Shown here piece by piece: positions 1 through 5,554 of a stretch of DNA of 6,765 nucleotides (its first letter is position 1; every line of letters begins with the position of its first letter). Source of the DNA: Lachnospiraceae bacterium UBA4317 (GTDB lineage: Bacteria; Bacillota_A; Clostridia; Lachnospirales; Lachnospiraceae); assembly GCA_002394525.1 (NCBI GenBank), contig DGUF01000036.1, positions 1 through 6,765 on the forward strand. The letters are read 5' to 3'. A program made the translations under genes and the position numbers. The notes beneath the pieces are model-generated. The model had not been told where the DNA came from, did not search any database, and was given only the letters and a program-made list of their open reading frames with translations.

Positions 1-3
1 TCC

Positions 4-798
4 TCACGGCTGGACCTGGCGGCGGAGGCCGGCCAGCTCGCCGTAGATGGCGTCGTTGAGGACCTTGATATAGGTGCCCTTCATGCCGGAGGACCTGGAT
101 TCGATGACGCCGGCCGATTCAAATTTGCGCAGGGCGTTGACGACGACACTTCTGGTGATGCCGGCCTTGTCGGCGATCTTGCTGGCGACAAGGATTCCCT
201 CGACGCCGTCCAGTTCCTCGAAGATATGGATGATGGCGTGCATCTCGGTGTAGCTGAGCGTGCCGATGGCTGACTTGACGACTGCGATCTTGCGGTTTTC
301 CTCCGCCGTCTCCTCGGAGACAGCCCGGAGCATCTCCAGGCCGACCACTGTGGTTCCGTACTCGGAGAGGATGATATCGTCTATATCAAAATGTTCTCCG
401 TCCTTGTAGATAAAGACCGTGCCGAGCCGCTCTCCCGCGACTTCGATCGGCAGTACGATGCCCATCAGATCGCTGTCCGTGTTGGAGAGAAAGCCCAGAG
501 TCCTCAGGCTGACATTTTCATGGGTGGAGAGCACGTCCAGGAGTCTGGCGTTCAGTTCGGGATCCACGAAGGTCCCCACCTCCTCGACGATCAGTCCACG
601 GGCCGTGTCCACAGAGCTGCACTCGCCCACTCCCAGGACCTTTCCCTTTTTGCTGATCACAAGGATATGGGCGTGCAGGATCTCGCTCATGACCCTGCAG
701 ATGTCGTTGAAGACGACCTTGCCTGTATCATTGTTATGGATCAGTTTCTCAATTTTTCTGGTATTATCCAGCAAAACGACATTGTTTGATGTCTGCAT
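4..798 (-). CDS. codY: CodY, GTP- and branched-chain amino acid-sensing global transcriptional repressor
   Basis: 264-residue protein, close to the roughly 260 residues usual for CodY. CodY is a cytoplasmic DNA-binding regulator of Firmicutes. It represses amino acid uptake, biosynthesis and other stationary-phase genes while GTP and Ile/Leu/Val are plentiful. The N-terminal half (about 1-160) is the GAF-type effector domain, with the conserved GERLGT stretch at 122-127 and EYGTTVVGLEMLR at 146-158. A helical linker follows, containing LSYTEMHAIIHIFEELDG (181-198). The C-terminal winged helix-turn-helix includes ASKIADKAGITRSVVVNALR (205-224) and ESRSSGMKGTYIKVLN (233-248), nearly identical to Bacillus CodY from memory. 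The ATG start at 796-798 has a strong ribosome binding site 6 nt upstream, and the stop is TGA at 4-6. The gene lies 210 bp downstream of topA, with a likely terminator between them, so it probably has its own promoter. In other Firmicutes topA and codY also lie in one neighbourhood, often with xerC and hslVU between them; those genes are absent here. Identity is near certain; the effector specificity is inferred from the family. Confidence 0.97.
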   Translation of the reverse strand: MQTSNNVVLLDNTRKIEKLIHNNDTGKVVFNDICRVMSEILHAHILVISKKGKVLGVGECSSVDTARGLIVEEVGTFVDPELNARLLDVLSTHENVSLRTLGFLSNTDSDLMGIVLPIEVAGERLGTVFIYKDGEHFDIDDIILSEYGTTVVGLEMLRAVSEETAEENRKIAVVKSAIGTLSYTEMHAIIHIFEELDGVEGILVASKIADKAGITRSVVVNALRKFESAGVIESRSSGMKGTYIKVLNDAIYGELAGLRRQVQP

Positions 799-804
799 CT
801 GTCT

Positions 805-810
805 CTCCTC
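805..810 (-). promoter_or_regulatory. Ribosome binding site of codY
   Basis: On the minus strand GAGGAG is followed by AGACAG and then the ATG at 796-798, a 6-nt spacer. This strong Shine-Dalgarno match fixes the codY start and excludes a longer N-terminus. Confidence 0.8.
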
Positions 811-827
811 TGTAGGGCCGCGCGGGA

Positions 828-833
828 ATCATA
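828..833 (-). promoter_or_regulatory. Tentative -10 element for codY (TATGAT)
   Basis: TATGAT on the minus strand matches five of six bases of the TATAAT consensus and would give a leader of about 20-25 nt before the codY ATG. No convincing -35 box sits 16-18 bp upstream. A second AT-rich candidate, TATATT at 857-862, is equally unsupported by a -35. These are the only AT-rich hexamers in an otherwise GC-rich gap, which is the main reason to mention them. Confidence 0.25.
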
Positions 834-871
834 AAGGGATCCGGGTGCGGCGCCGTAATATATTGGTTCGG

Positions 872-892
872 CCGGTCGTGGGGCGTGACCGG
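872..892. repeat. 6-bp perfect inverted repeat upstream of codY
   Basis: CCGGTC at 872-877 and GACCGG at 887-892 form a perfect 6-bp dyad with a 9-nt spacer. The centre lies about 85 bp upstream of the codY start, just upstream of the TATATT hexamer at 857-862. It could be a DNA operator or a small hairpin in a leader transcript. It does not resemble the known AT-rich CodY box, so autoregulation by CodY through it is not implied. Confidence 0.4.
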
Positions 893-963
893 AAATTGCA
901 TTGTGGACAGCTTCCTCCCGGATCCTCAGGCAGGTCTCCCGTGCGGGGCCTGACTGTTTTTTC

Positions 964-1001
964 AAAAAGATCCGGTTCAAGACTCGCTTTGCTCCGGGAT
1001 C
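964..1001 (-). terminator. Likely Rho-independent terminator after topA
   Basis: Starting 7 nt after the topA stop, the minus strand reads GATCCCGG (1001-994) and later CCGGATC (975-969). They pair over 7 bp with one bulged C, and five T residues follow at once (968-964). The intervening 18 nt can fold further (CAAAG with CTTG), giving a longer imperfect hairpin. Stem position, G+C-rich pairing and the adjacent T-run fit an intrinsic terminator ending the relA-MBL-hemZ-topA transcript. The short T5 tract and the bulge suggest it may be leaky, allowing some read-through into codY. Confidence 0.55.
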
Positions 1002-1008
1002 AGCCGGA

Positions 1009-3168
1009 TCACTCCTCGGGATCCCGGCGGTCCTGGACATATCCGCACTCCTTGTCGGCGCAGACCAGGCGGTTTCCTTTTTCCACCATCAGGCCGCCGC
1101 AGCGCGGACATTTCTGAGCGGACGGCTTCTGCCAGACCATGAAATCGCACTCGGGATTTCCCATGCATCCGTAGTAGCGTCTGCCCTTTTTGGACATGCG
1201 GACGATGATATCCCTGCCGCACTTGGGGCACTGGACCCCGATCTTTTCATAGTAGGGCTTGGTGTTGTGACATTCGGGAAAGCCCGGGCAGGCCAGGAAC
1301 TTTCCGTGGGGGCCGTATTTGATGACCATGTGGCGGCCGCAGTTTTCGCAGATCTCCTCGGTCTCCTCATCCGCGATCTGGACCTTCTCCAGGTCCTTTT
1401 CCGCCTGGAGGACGGCCTCGTGCAGGTCGGGATAGAAGTTCTCGATGACGGTCTTCCAGCGGACCTGGCCGTCGGCGATGCCGTCGAGCAGGCCTTCCAT
1501 GTTGGCCGTAAAGGAGGGATCCACGATGGTCGGAAAGGCCTTTTTCATAATGTCATTGACGACGGTCCCCAGCTCGGTCATGTAGAGGTTTTTTTCCTCC
1601 TTGACGATATAGCGTCTGGCCAGGATCGTCGTGATGGTCGGCGCGTAGGTGCTGGGCCTGCCGATGCCCTGCTCCTCGAGAGCCCTGACCAGGGAGGCCT
1701 CCGTGTAATGGGGCGCGGGCTGGGTGAAGTGCTGCCTGGGATCAAACATTTCCAGGATCACCCTGCTGGTCTCCTCCAGGCCCTTGCCCAGAACGGGACT
1801 CTTCTCCTCCTCATCCTCGTTGTAGACCTTCTGGTAGCCTTCAAAGAGAAGTCTGGATGCCGAGACGGTAAAGATCTGGTCCGGGATCCGGTCCTGTCCG
1901 GCGGCAGCGGATCCTGTCCGCTCCGGCGCAGTCCCTGTGATGCGGACCTGGGTCGTCTCGTATCTGGCGGGAGTCATGCGGCTGGCCACAAAGCGCTTCC
2001 AGATCAGCTGGTAGAGGCGGAACTGCTCCCTGGAGAGGGAGTCCTTGATGGCCGCGGGCAGGCGGGTGACATCCGTGGGGCGGATGGCTTCGTGGGCGTC
2101 CTGGACCTTGCCGGCCTTTTTCTCCTCGCCCGGGCGCTGCAGGACGTAGTCACCGCCGTAGCTGTCCTCGATAAAGGCGGCTGCGGAGGCCTGGGCCTCG
2201 TCGGAGATGCGCACGCTGTCCGTTCTCAGATAGGTGATCAGGGCGACCGTTCCCTGGCCCTTTACCTCGACGCCCTCGTAGAGCTGCTGGGCGACCCGCA
2301 TGGTCTTCTGGGTGGAGAAGTTGAGGACCTTGCTGGCCTCCTGCTGGAGCGTGGAGGTCGTGAAGGGCAGGGGCTGTTTCCTGGTCCTCTCGGACCGGCG
2401 GATCTCCCGGATGGAAAAGGATCCTCCCTCCAGTCCCCGGGTGATCCTCAGGGCATCCTCCTGTTTTTTCAGGTCGACCCGGACCGGCTTGCCGTCCCCC
2501 CCGATCTCGCCGTAATAATGGGCCGTCAGGGGCTTTTTGCTGCCCTCGACATCGAGGACTGCGTCCAGGGTCCAGTATTCCTCTGGTATGAAGGAGTCGA
2601 TCTCGTCCTCCCGGTCCCCGATCATGCGCAGGGCAACGGACTGGACCCGGCCCGCGGACAGGCCTCTCTTGACCTTCTCCCACAGAAGGGGAGAAATCTC
2701 GTAGCCGACCATGCGGTCCAGGATGCGGCGGGTCTGCTGGGCGTCGACCAGGGCCATATCGATCTCCCTGGCGTTTTTGAGCGATTCCGTGACCGCCTTT
2801 TTCGTGATCTCGTTGAAGGTGATCCTGGAAACCTGCTTGTCCGTGGCCTCATCGAGCTTGAGCGCGGCCTTGAGGTGCCAGGAGATCGCTTCGCCCTCCC
2901 GGTCAGGGTCCGTTGCCAGATAGATGCGGTCCGCCTTTTTGACCAGCTTGCGCAGGCCCGCCAGGAGCTCTCCCTTGCCGCGGATCGTAATGTATTTGGG
3001 CTCATAATCATGTTCGATATCGATGCCCATCTTGCTCTTGGGGAGGTCGCGGACATGTCCGTTGGACGCCGCCACCTCATAAGAGGTCCCCAGAAACTTC
3101 TTGATCGTCTTCACCTTGGCGGGTGACTCCACGATCACCAGATTTTGTTTTTTTCGACTTGCTGCCAT
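1009..3168 (-). CDS. topA: DNA topoisomerase I (type IA)
   Basis: 719-residue type IA topoisomerase; the Bacillus enzyme is about 690. It relaxes negatively supercoiled DNA by cutting and passing one strand through a 5'-phosphotyrosine intermediate. The TOPRIM domain has VIVESPAK with catalytic Glu14 and the acidic triad in TDPDREGE (Asp87, Asp89, Glu91). GLSAGRVQSVALR (169-181) is the conserved core motif. The active-site Tyr is Tyr313 in ITYLRTDS, with Arg315 beside it. HEAIRPTD (359-366) and GIGRPSTYAPTI (501-512) are further family signatures. The C-terminus carries three C4 zinc ribbons: Cys607/610/627/633, Cys647/650/668/674 and Cys687/690/703/708. The ATG at 3166-3168 is the only start that keeps VIVES at the usual distance, but its Shine-Dalgarno is poor: AAAGGA lies 15 nt away and GGTAG 7 nt away. 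A short Gly/Ala/Arg-rich insert sits at about 412-430. The gene follows hemZ by 80 bp and precedes codY by 210 bp. Confidence 0.98.
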   Translation of the reverse strand: MAASRKKQNLVIVESPAKVKTIKKFLGTSYEVAASNGHVRDLPKSKMGIDIEHDYEPKYITIRGKGELLAGLRKLVKKADRIYLATDPDREGEAISWHLKAALKLDEATDKQVSRITFNEITKKAVTESLKNAREIDMALVDAQQTRRILDRMVGYEISPLLWEKVKRGLSAGRVQSVALRMIGDREDEIDSFIPEEYWTLDAVLDVEGSKKPLTAHYYGEIGGDGKPVRVDLKKQEDALRITRGLEGGSFSIREIRRSERTRKQPLPFTTSTLQQEASKVLNFSTQKTMRVAQQLYEGVEVKGQGTVALITYLRTDSVRISDEAQASAAAFIEDSYGGDYVLQRPGEEKKAGKVQDAHEAIRPTDVTRLPAAIKDSLSREQFRLYQLIWKRFVASRMTPARYETTQVRITGTAPERTGSAAAGQDRIPDQIFTVSASRLLFEGYQKVYNEDEEEKSPVLGKGLEETSRVILEMFDPRQHFTQPAPHYTEASLVRALEEQGIGRPSTYAPTITTILARRYIVKEEKNLYMTELGTVVNDIMKKAFPTIVDPSFTANMEGLLDGIADGQVRWKTVIENFYPDLHEAVLQAEKDLEKVQIADEETEEICENCGRHMVIKYGPHGKFLACPGFPECHNTKPYYEKIGVQCPKCGRDIIVRMSKKGRRYYGCMGNPECDFMVWQKPSAQKCPRCGGLMVEKGNRLVCADKECGYVQDRRDPEE

Positions 3169-3212
3169 ATATCGTCTACCGGTTCCTTTGTTCTGAATTC
3201 AGGGCCCGGTCC

Positions 3213-3246
3213 CGGGTCCCCTGCACACAGTCCTCGGCCGGACCCG
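3213..3246 (-). other. GC-rich hairpin just downstream of the hemZ stop
   Basis: On the minus strand CGGGTCC (3246-3240) pairs perfectly with GGACCCG (3219-3213) across a 20-nt loop, beginning 2 nt after the hemZ TGA. No T-run follows, so this is unlikely to be an intrinsic terminator. It may stabilise a processed 3' end, or it may be chance in GC-rich DNA. The rest of the 80-bp gap holds a 10-bp palindrome, CTGAATTCAG (3193-3202), and no clear promoter. Confidence 0.35.
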
Positions 3247-3248
3247 TC

Positions 3249-4724
3249 TCAGGATCCGATCCCCAGCCTGTGCTTTCTTTCGATCATCTCGTCAATAGTT
3301 TCTATATAGGTCGCGACATCCTTGCAGTTGTCGCTTCTCTCGATCCTGCCCCCCGGGAAGACAGCCTTGGAGATGCTGCCGGCCCCCAGGGCCAGGATGG
3401 ACTGTTTTTCTTCCATGATCAGGATGTTGTAGATCCCCGCCCTGCCCGGCCGGGCATATCCGACATTTTCCAGGTTGCCGGATATATTTTTCTGCCGGTA
3501 GAGGTAGTAGGGATCCATGCCCATGCGGGCGGCCGCCTCCATTGCGAGGTCCATGCAGCCGTCCGTGTTCCGGATGGAGGAAAAGCCTTTTTCTTCAATA
3601 TATTTCTGCATGCGGGAGCCCCGCTTGAGGGCCAGGGAATGGACGGTCAGACTGTCGGGAGCCAGCTTTTCAATCTCCTGCAGGGTCCGGGCAACATCCT
3701 CCTCCGTCTCCTCGGGCAGGCCCAGGATGATATCCATATTGATGTTGTCGAAGCCGGCCCGGCGGCAGAGGGCAAAGGCATCCCGGACCTGCTGCACCGT
3801 GTGCATGCGGCCGATCAGGCGCAGGGTCTCCTCCTTCATGGTCTGGGGGTTGACGCTGATCCTGGTGACGCCATGGGCGCGGATGACATCCAGCTTTTCC
3901 GCCGTGATGCTGTCCGGCCGGCCCGCCTCGATGGTGAACTCCTGGATGCCCTCCATGGGGAAGCAGTCCTCCAGCATGGAAAACAGTCTCTCCAGCTGGA
4001 CAGGCTCCAGGGTCGTCGGCGTCCCGCCCCCGATATAGACCGTGTCCAGGATCCGGCCCCGCATCAGTCCGGAGGCGTCCTTCATCTCTTTTTCCAGGGC
4101 GTCCAGGTAGAGGTCCACCCGGTCCTTCCACAGGGCCAGGTTAAAGGAGGGGAAGGAGCAGTAGAGGCAGGTCGTGGGGCAGAAGGGAATGCCGATATAG
4201 AGGCTGTATCCGTTCTCGTAGTGGATGTCCGCCAGGATCTCCCGCTCCCTCTGCGCGATCTGCGCGGCCAGAAGGGCCTTGTCCTCGCTGACCAGGTGGT
4301 CCCGCATCATGGCGTCCGCCGCCTGCCGCACAGACTCTCCCTCCAGCAGAGACTGCATGGCGATCTTGGTCGGCCTGATCCCGATCAGCTCCCCCCAGGG
4401 AAGGGTCCGGCCCTCCCGGTCCGCCAGCATCCCGTAGATGAGGTGCTTGACCGCGGTCTTGAGGGCGGGGCTTTTCTGTGTATAAGGGATGTCCCCCTCA
4501 GCCTGAGCCGACCTTGTGCCGGTCCCGTCGCAGAAGGAGACCGTCACCTCCGTATCCGCAAAAACCACCCTCAGAAAAGGCTCTTTGGAGATCTGCTGGT
4601 ATTTTCGGTTACCGGCGGCATCCGCCTCGGTCAGGACCTTGACGTCCTCCTGCGGATAAAAAGCCTTTAGCAGAGAGTGGATCTCATATCTGTATAGTTC
4701 AATGTTTTCGATTGCTGTGATCAT
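3249..4724 (-). CDS. hemZ: HemZ-family radical SAM protein (annotated oxygen-independent coproporphyrinogen III dehydrogenase)
   Basis: 491 residues from the ATG at 4722-4724, matching the roughly 500 of Bacillus HemZ. An N-terminal domain (1 to about 165) carries the HemZ signature PWGELIGIRPTK (109-120). The radical SAM domain follows, with YIGIPFCPTTCLYCSF placing the 4Fe-4S cysteines at Cys182, Cys186 and Cys189. It also has the SAM-binding GGGTP (232-236), EAGRPD (266-271), RISVNPQT (288-295) and NINMDIILGLP (327-337). The C-terminal part has YYLYRQKN and GNLENVGY (406-423), diagnostic of the HemZ branch. The family is annotated as decarboxylating coproporphyrinogen III to protoporphyrinogen IX without oxygen. 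The fourth cysteine of true HemN (CxxxCxxCxC) is absent here, Phe191 taking its place, so that reaction should not be assumed. The reading frame is open upstream to 4829, but the residues before the chosen ATG do not look like HemZ, while NIELYRYEIHSLLKAFYP does. AGGAG lies 12 nt upstream. It follows the MBL gene by 115 bp, a common pairing in clostridia. Confidence 0.93.
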   Translation of the reverse strand: MITAIENIELYRYEIHSLLKAFYPQEDVKVLTEADAAGNRKYQQISKEPFLRVVFADTEVTVSFCDGTGTRSAQAEGDIPYTQKSPALKTAVKHLIYGMLADREGRTLPWGELIGIRPTKIAMQSLLEGESVRQAADAMMRDHLVSEDKALLAAQIAQREREILADIHYENGYSLYIGIPFCPTTCLYCSFPSFNLALWKDRVDLYLDALEKEMKDASGLMRGRILDTVYIGGGTPTTLEPVQLERLFSMLEDCFPMEGIQEFTIEAGRPDSITAEKLDVIRAHGVTRISVNPQTMKEETLRLIGRMHTVQQVRDAFALCRRAGFDNINMDIILGLPEETEEDVARTLQEIEKLAPDSLTVHSLALKRGSRMQKYIEEKGFSSIRNTDGCMDLAMEAAARMGMDPYYLYRQKNISGNLENVGYARPGRAGIYNILIMEEKQSILALGAGSISKAVFPGGRIERSDNCKDVATYIETIDEMIERKHRLGIGS

Positions 4725-4736
4725 GTGATGTGCGTG

Positions 4737-4763
4737 CTCCTGTGTCCGCCTCCTGCAGGCGGA
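4737..4763 (-). promoter_or_regulatory. hemZ ribosome binding site with an abutting hairpin
   Basis: The minus strand has AGGAG at 4741-4737, 12 nt before the hemZ ATG, a longer spacer than usual. Three nucleotides upstream of it, TCCGCCT (4763-4757) and AGGCGGA (4751-4745) form a perfect 7-bp stem with a 5-nt loop. A stronger AGGAGG (4754-4749) is buried in this stem and has no start codon at a suitable distance. The hairpin could influence ribosome access to the real site, but no riboswitch fold is recognised. Confidence 0.4.
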
Positions 4764-4805
4764 TGATCTCCCGTTGAACCAGGCACACCGGCGCATTGCG
4801 GGGCC

Positions 4806-4829
4806 GTGCCGGGACCCGATGCCCGGCAC
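4806..4829 (-). other. 8-bp perfect hairpin downstream of the MBL hydrolase stop
   Basis: GTGCCGGG (4829-4822) pairs with CCCGGCAC (4813-4806) on the minus strand, with an 8-nt loop, starting 10 nt after the MBL stop. The sequence after it is GC-rich, with no T-run, so it is not a standard Rho-independent terminator. A role in transcript stability, pausing or partial termination is possible. Confidence 0.45.
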
Positions 4830-4839
4830 AGTCTGTCTG

Positions 4840-5487
4840 TCAGGCCCTTACGAACCAGTTGTGCTTTTTTTCATAACCGATCGTCGTCTCCGCGCCGTGG
4901 CCGGAAAAGACGGTCGTGTCATCGGGAAGGGTATAGAGTCTGGTCCGGATCGATTCCGCCAGTGTCGGCCCGTCCCCTGTGGGCAGGTCGGACCGGCCGA
5001 TGGACCCCTCGAAGAGGGTATCGCCGCTGATCAGGATATGTCCGTCCTCTATATAATAGGCGCAGCTTCCCTCGGTATGTCCGGGCGTAAAGATGGTCTG
5101 CATGGTGATGCCCGCAACAGTCACCATCTCCCCGTCCTCCAGATAATGGTCCGGCTCCACCGTGCAGGGACGGCGGATGGAGGCCGACTGGTTGAGATCA
5201 GGGGACTCGCAAAGCCGCTTTTCGTGGATGCAGGCGTAAACAGGGGCCCCGGTCTTTTTGCGGAGGGCCTCCAGTCCCAGAATATGATCAAAATGGGCAT
5301 GGGTCAGGAGGATGGCCTTGACCTGCAGCCCTCTCTTCTCGAGCTCCTCGTAGAGCCTGTCGCCGAGATCCGCGGGGTCAAATACGACCGTCTCTGTGTT
5401 CCCCTCCCTGTAGAGGAAATAAAAGTTGGTCTGCACCATGCCGACCACAAAGCAGTTGACCTTGATCGTTGCCTGTGCCTTGTCCAT
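4840..5487 (-). CDS. MBL-fold metal-dependent hydrolase, glyoxalase II-like (YqgX-type)
   Basis: 215-residue soluble metallo-beta-lactamase-fold protein with no signal peptide or membrane segment. The metal-binding motif THAHFDH supplies His63, His65, Asp67 and His68. His137 is in TPGHTEGS, the bridging Asp156 is in SGDTLF, and His197 is in SGHGAETT. GSIGRSDLPTGD (161-172) is typical of the small glyoxalase II-like group, which lacks the C-terminal substrate-binding domain of classical glyoxalase II. The likely chemistry is hydrolysis of a thioester or similar bond by a binuclear metal centre; the physiological substrate is not evident from sequence. The ATG at 5485-5487 is chosen because AAAGGA lies 8 nt upstream. 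The frame is open back to 5619, but that extension would overlap the end of relA and is rich in Arg, Pro and Gly with no family similarity. The gene lies 67 bp after relA and 115 bp before hemZ, so it is probably co-transcribed with both. The family call is firm, the exact substrate unknown. Confidence 0.93.
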   Translation of the reverse strand: MDKAQATIKVNCFVVGMVQTNFYFLYREGNTETVVFDPADLGDRLYEELEKRGLQVKAILLTHAHFDHILGLEALRKKTGAPVYACIHEKRLCESPDLNQSASIRRPCTVEPDHYLEDGEMVTVAGITMQTIFTPGHTEGSCAYYIEDGHILISGDTLFEGSIGRSDLPTGDGPTLAESIRTRLYTLPDDTTVFSGHGAETTIGYEKKHNWFVRA

Positions 5488-5495
5488 AAATCCTG

Positions 5496-5501
5496 TCCTT
5501 T
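5496..5501 (-). promoter_or_regulatory. Ribosome binding site of the MBL hydrolase gene
   Basis: AAAGGA on the minus strand ends 8 nt before the ATG at 5485-5487. This well-placed site supports the short start over the upstream in-frame start at 5619. Confidence 0.7.
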
Positions 5502-5509
5502 CTAAATTC

Positions 5510-5549
5510 CCGGGAGCTCCCGGATCCCTGCCCGGGTGCCATTCCGGGC
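5510..5549 (-). other. Two adjacent GC-rich dyads between relA and the MBL gene
   Basis: Six nucleotides after the relA TGA codon the minus strand has GCCCGG (5535-5530 on the forward strand's left arm) and CCGGGC (5544-5549) as the two arms of a 6-bp stem with an 8-nt loop. Next to it is a perfect 14-bp palindrome, CCGGGAGCTCCCGG (5510-5523), which could fold as a 5-bp stem with a 4-nt loop. Neither is followed by a usable T-run. They fill most of the 67-bp gap and leave no room for an obvious promoter, which favours co-transcription of relA and the hydrolase gene. Confidence 0.45.
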
Positions 5550-5554
5550 CGGCC

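Noticed and set aside
957..972. TTTTTGAAAAA palindrome-like stretch as a CodY box (consensus AATTTTCWGAAAATT)
   Set aside because: About five of fifteen positions mismatch, it overlaps the T-run of the topA terminator, and it lies over 150 bp from the codY start, so the terminator explains it better.
741..1040. 99-codon minus-strand open frame bridging the topA-codY gap
   Set aside because: It starts inside topA and ends inside codY in other frames, runs through the probable terminator, and shows no domain or convincing ribosome binding site.
419..1117. 232-codon plus-strand open frame across codY and the gap
   Set aside because: It overlaps codY and the topA 3' end, has Ser/Arg-rich low-information composition and no recognisable similarity. 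It is a GC-rich chance frame.
901..3126. 741-codon plus-strand open frame opposite topA
   Set aside because: It is exactly in codon register with topA and exists because TTA, CTA and TCA are avoided. Its composition (Asp, Leu, Gly, Val and Pro rich) is the complement of topA codons, and it has no recognisable domain.
3193..3202. CTGAATTCAG palindrome upstream of topA as a CodY or other operator
   Set aside because: It shares only the TTCAGAA core with the CodY consensus once the flanking bases are considered, with around seven mismatches, and no promoter is visible beside it.
3123..4670. 515-codon plus-strand open frame opposite hemZ
   Set aside because: Same register effect as opposite topA. 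It has no family signature, and the opposite strand clearly encodes HemZ with conserved motifs.
4725..4829. Extended N-terminus for HemZ starting at 4829
   Set aside because: The extra 35 residues are not HemZ-like, would begin inside the hairpin downstream of the MBL stop, and the ATG at 4724 places the conserved N-terminus correctly.
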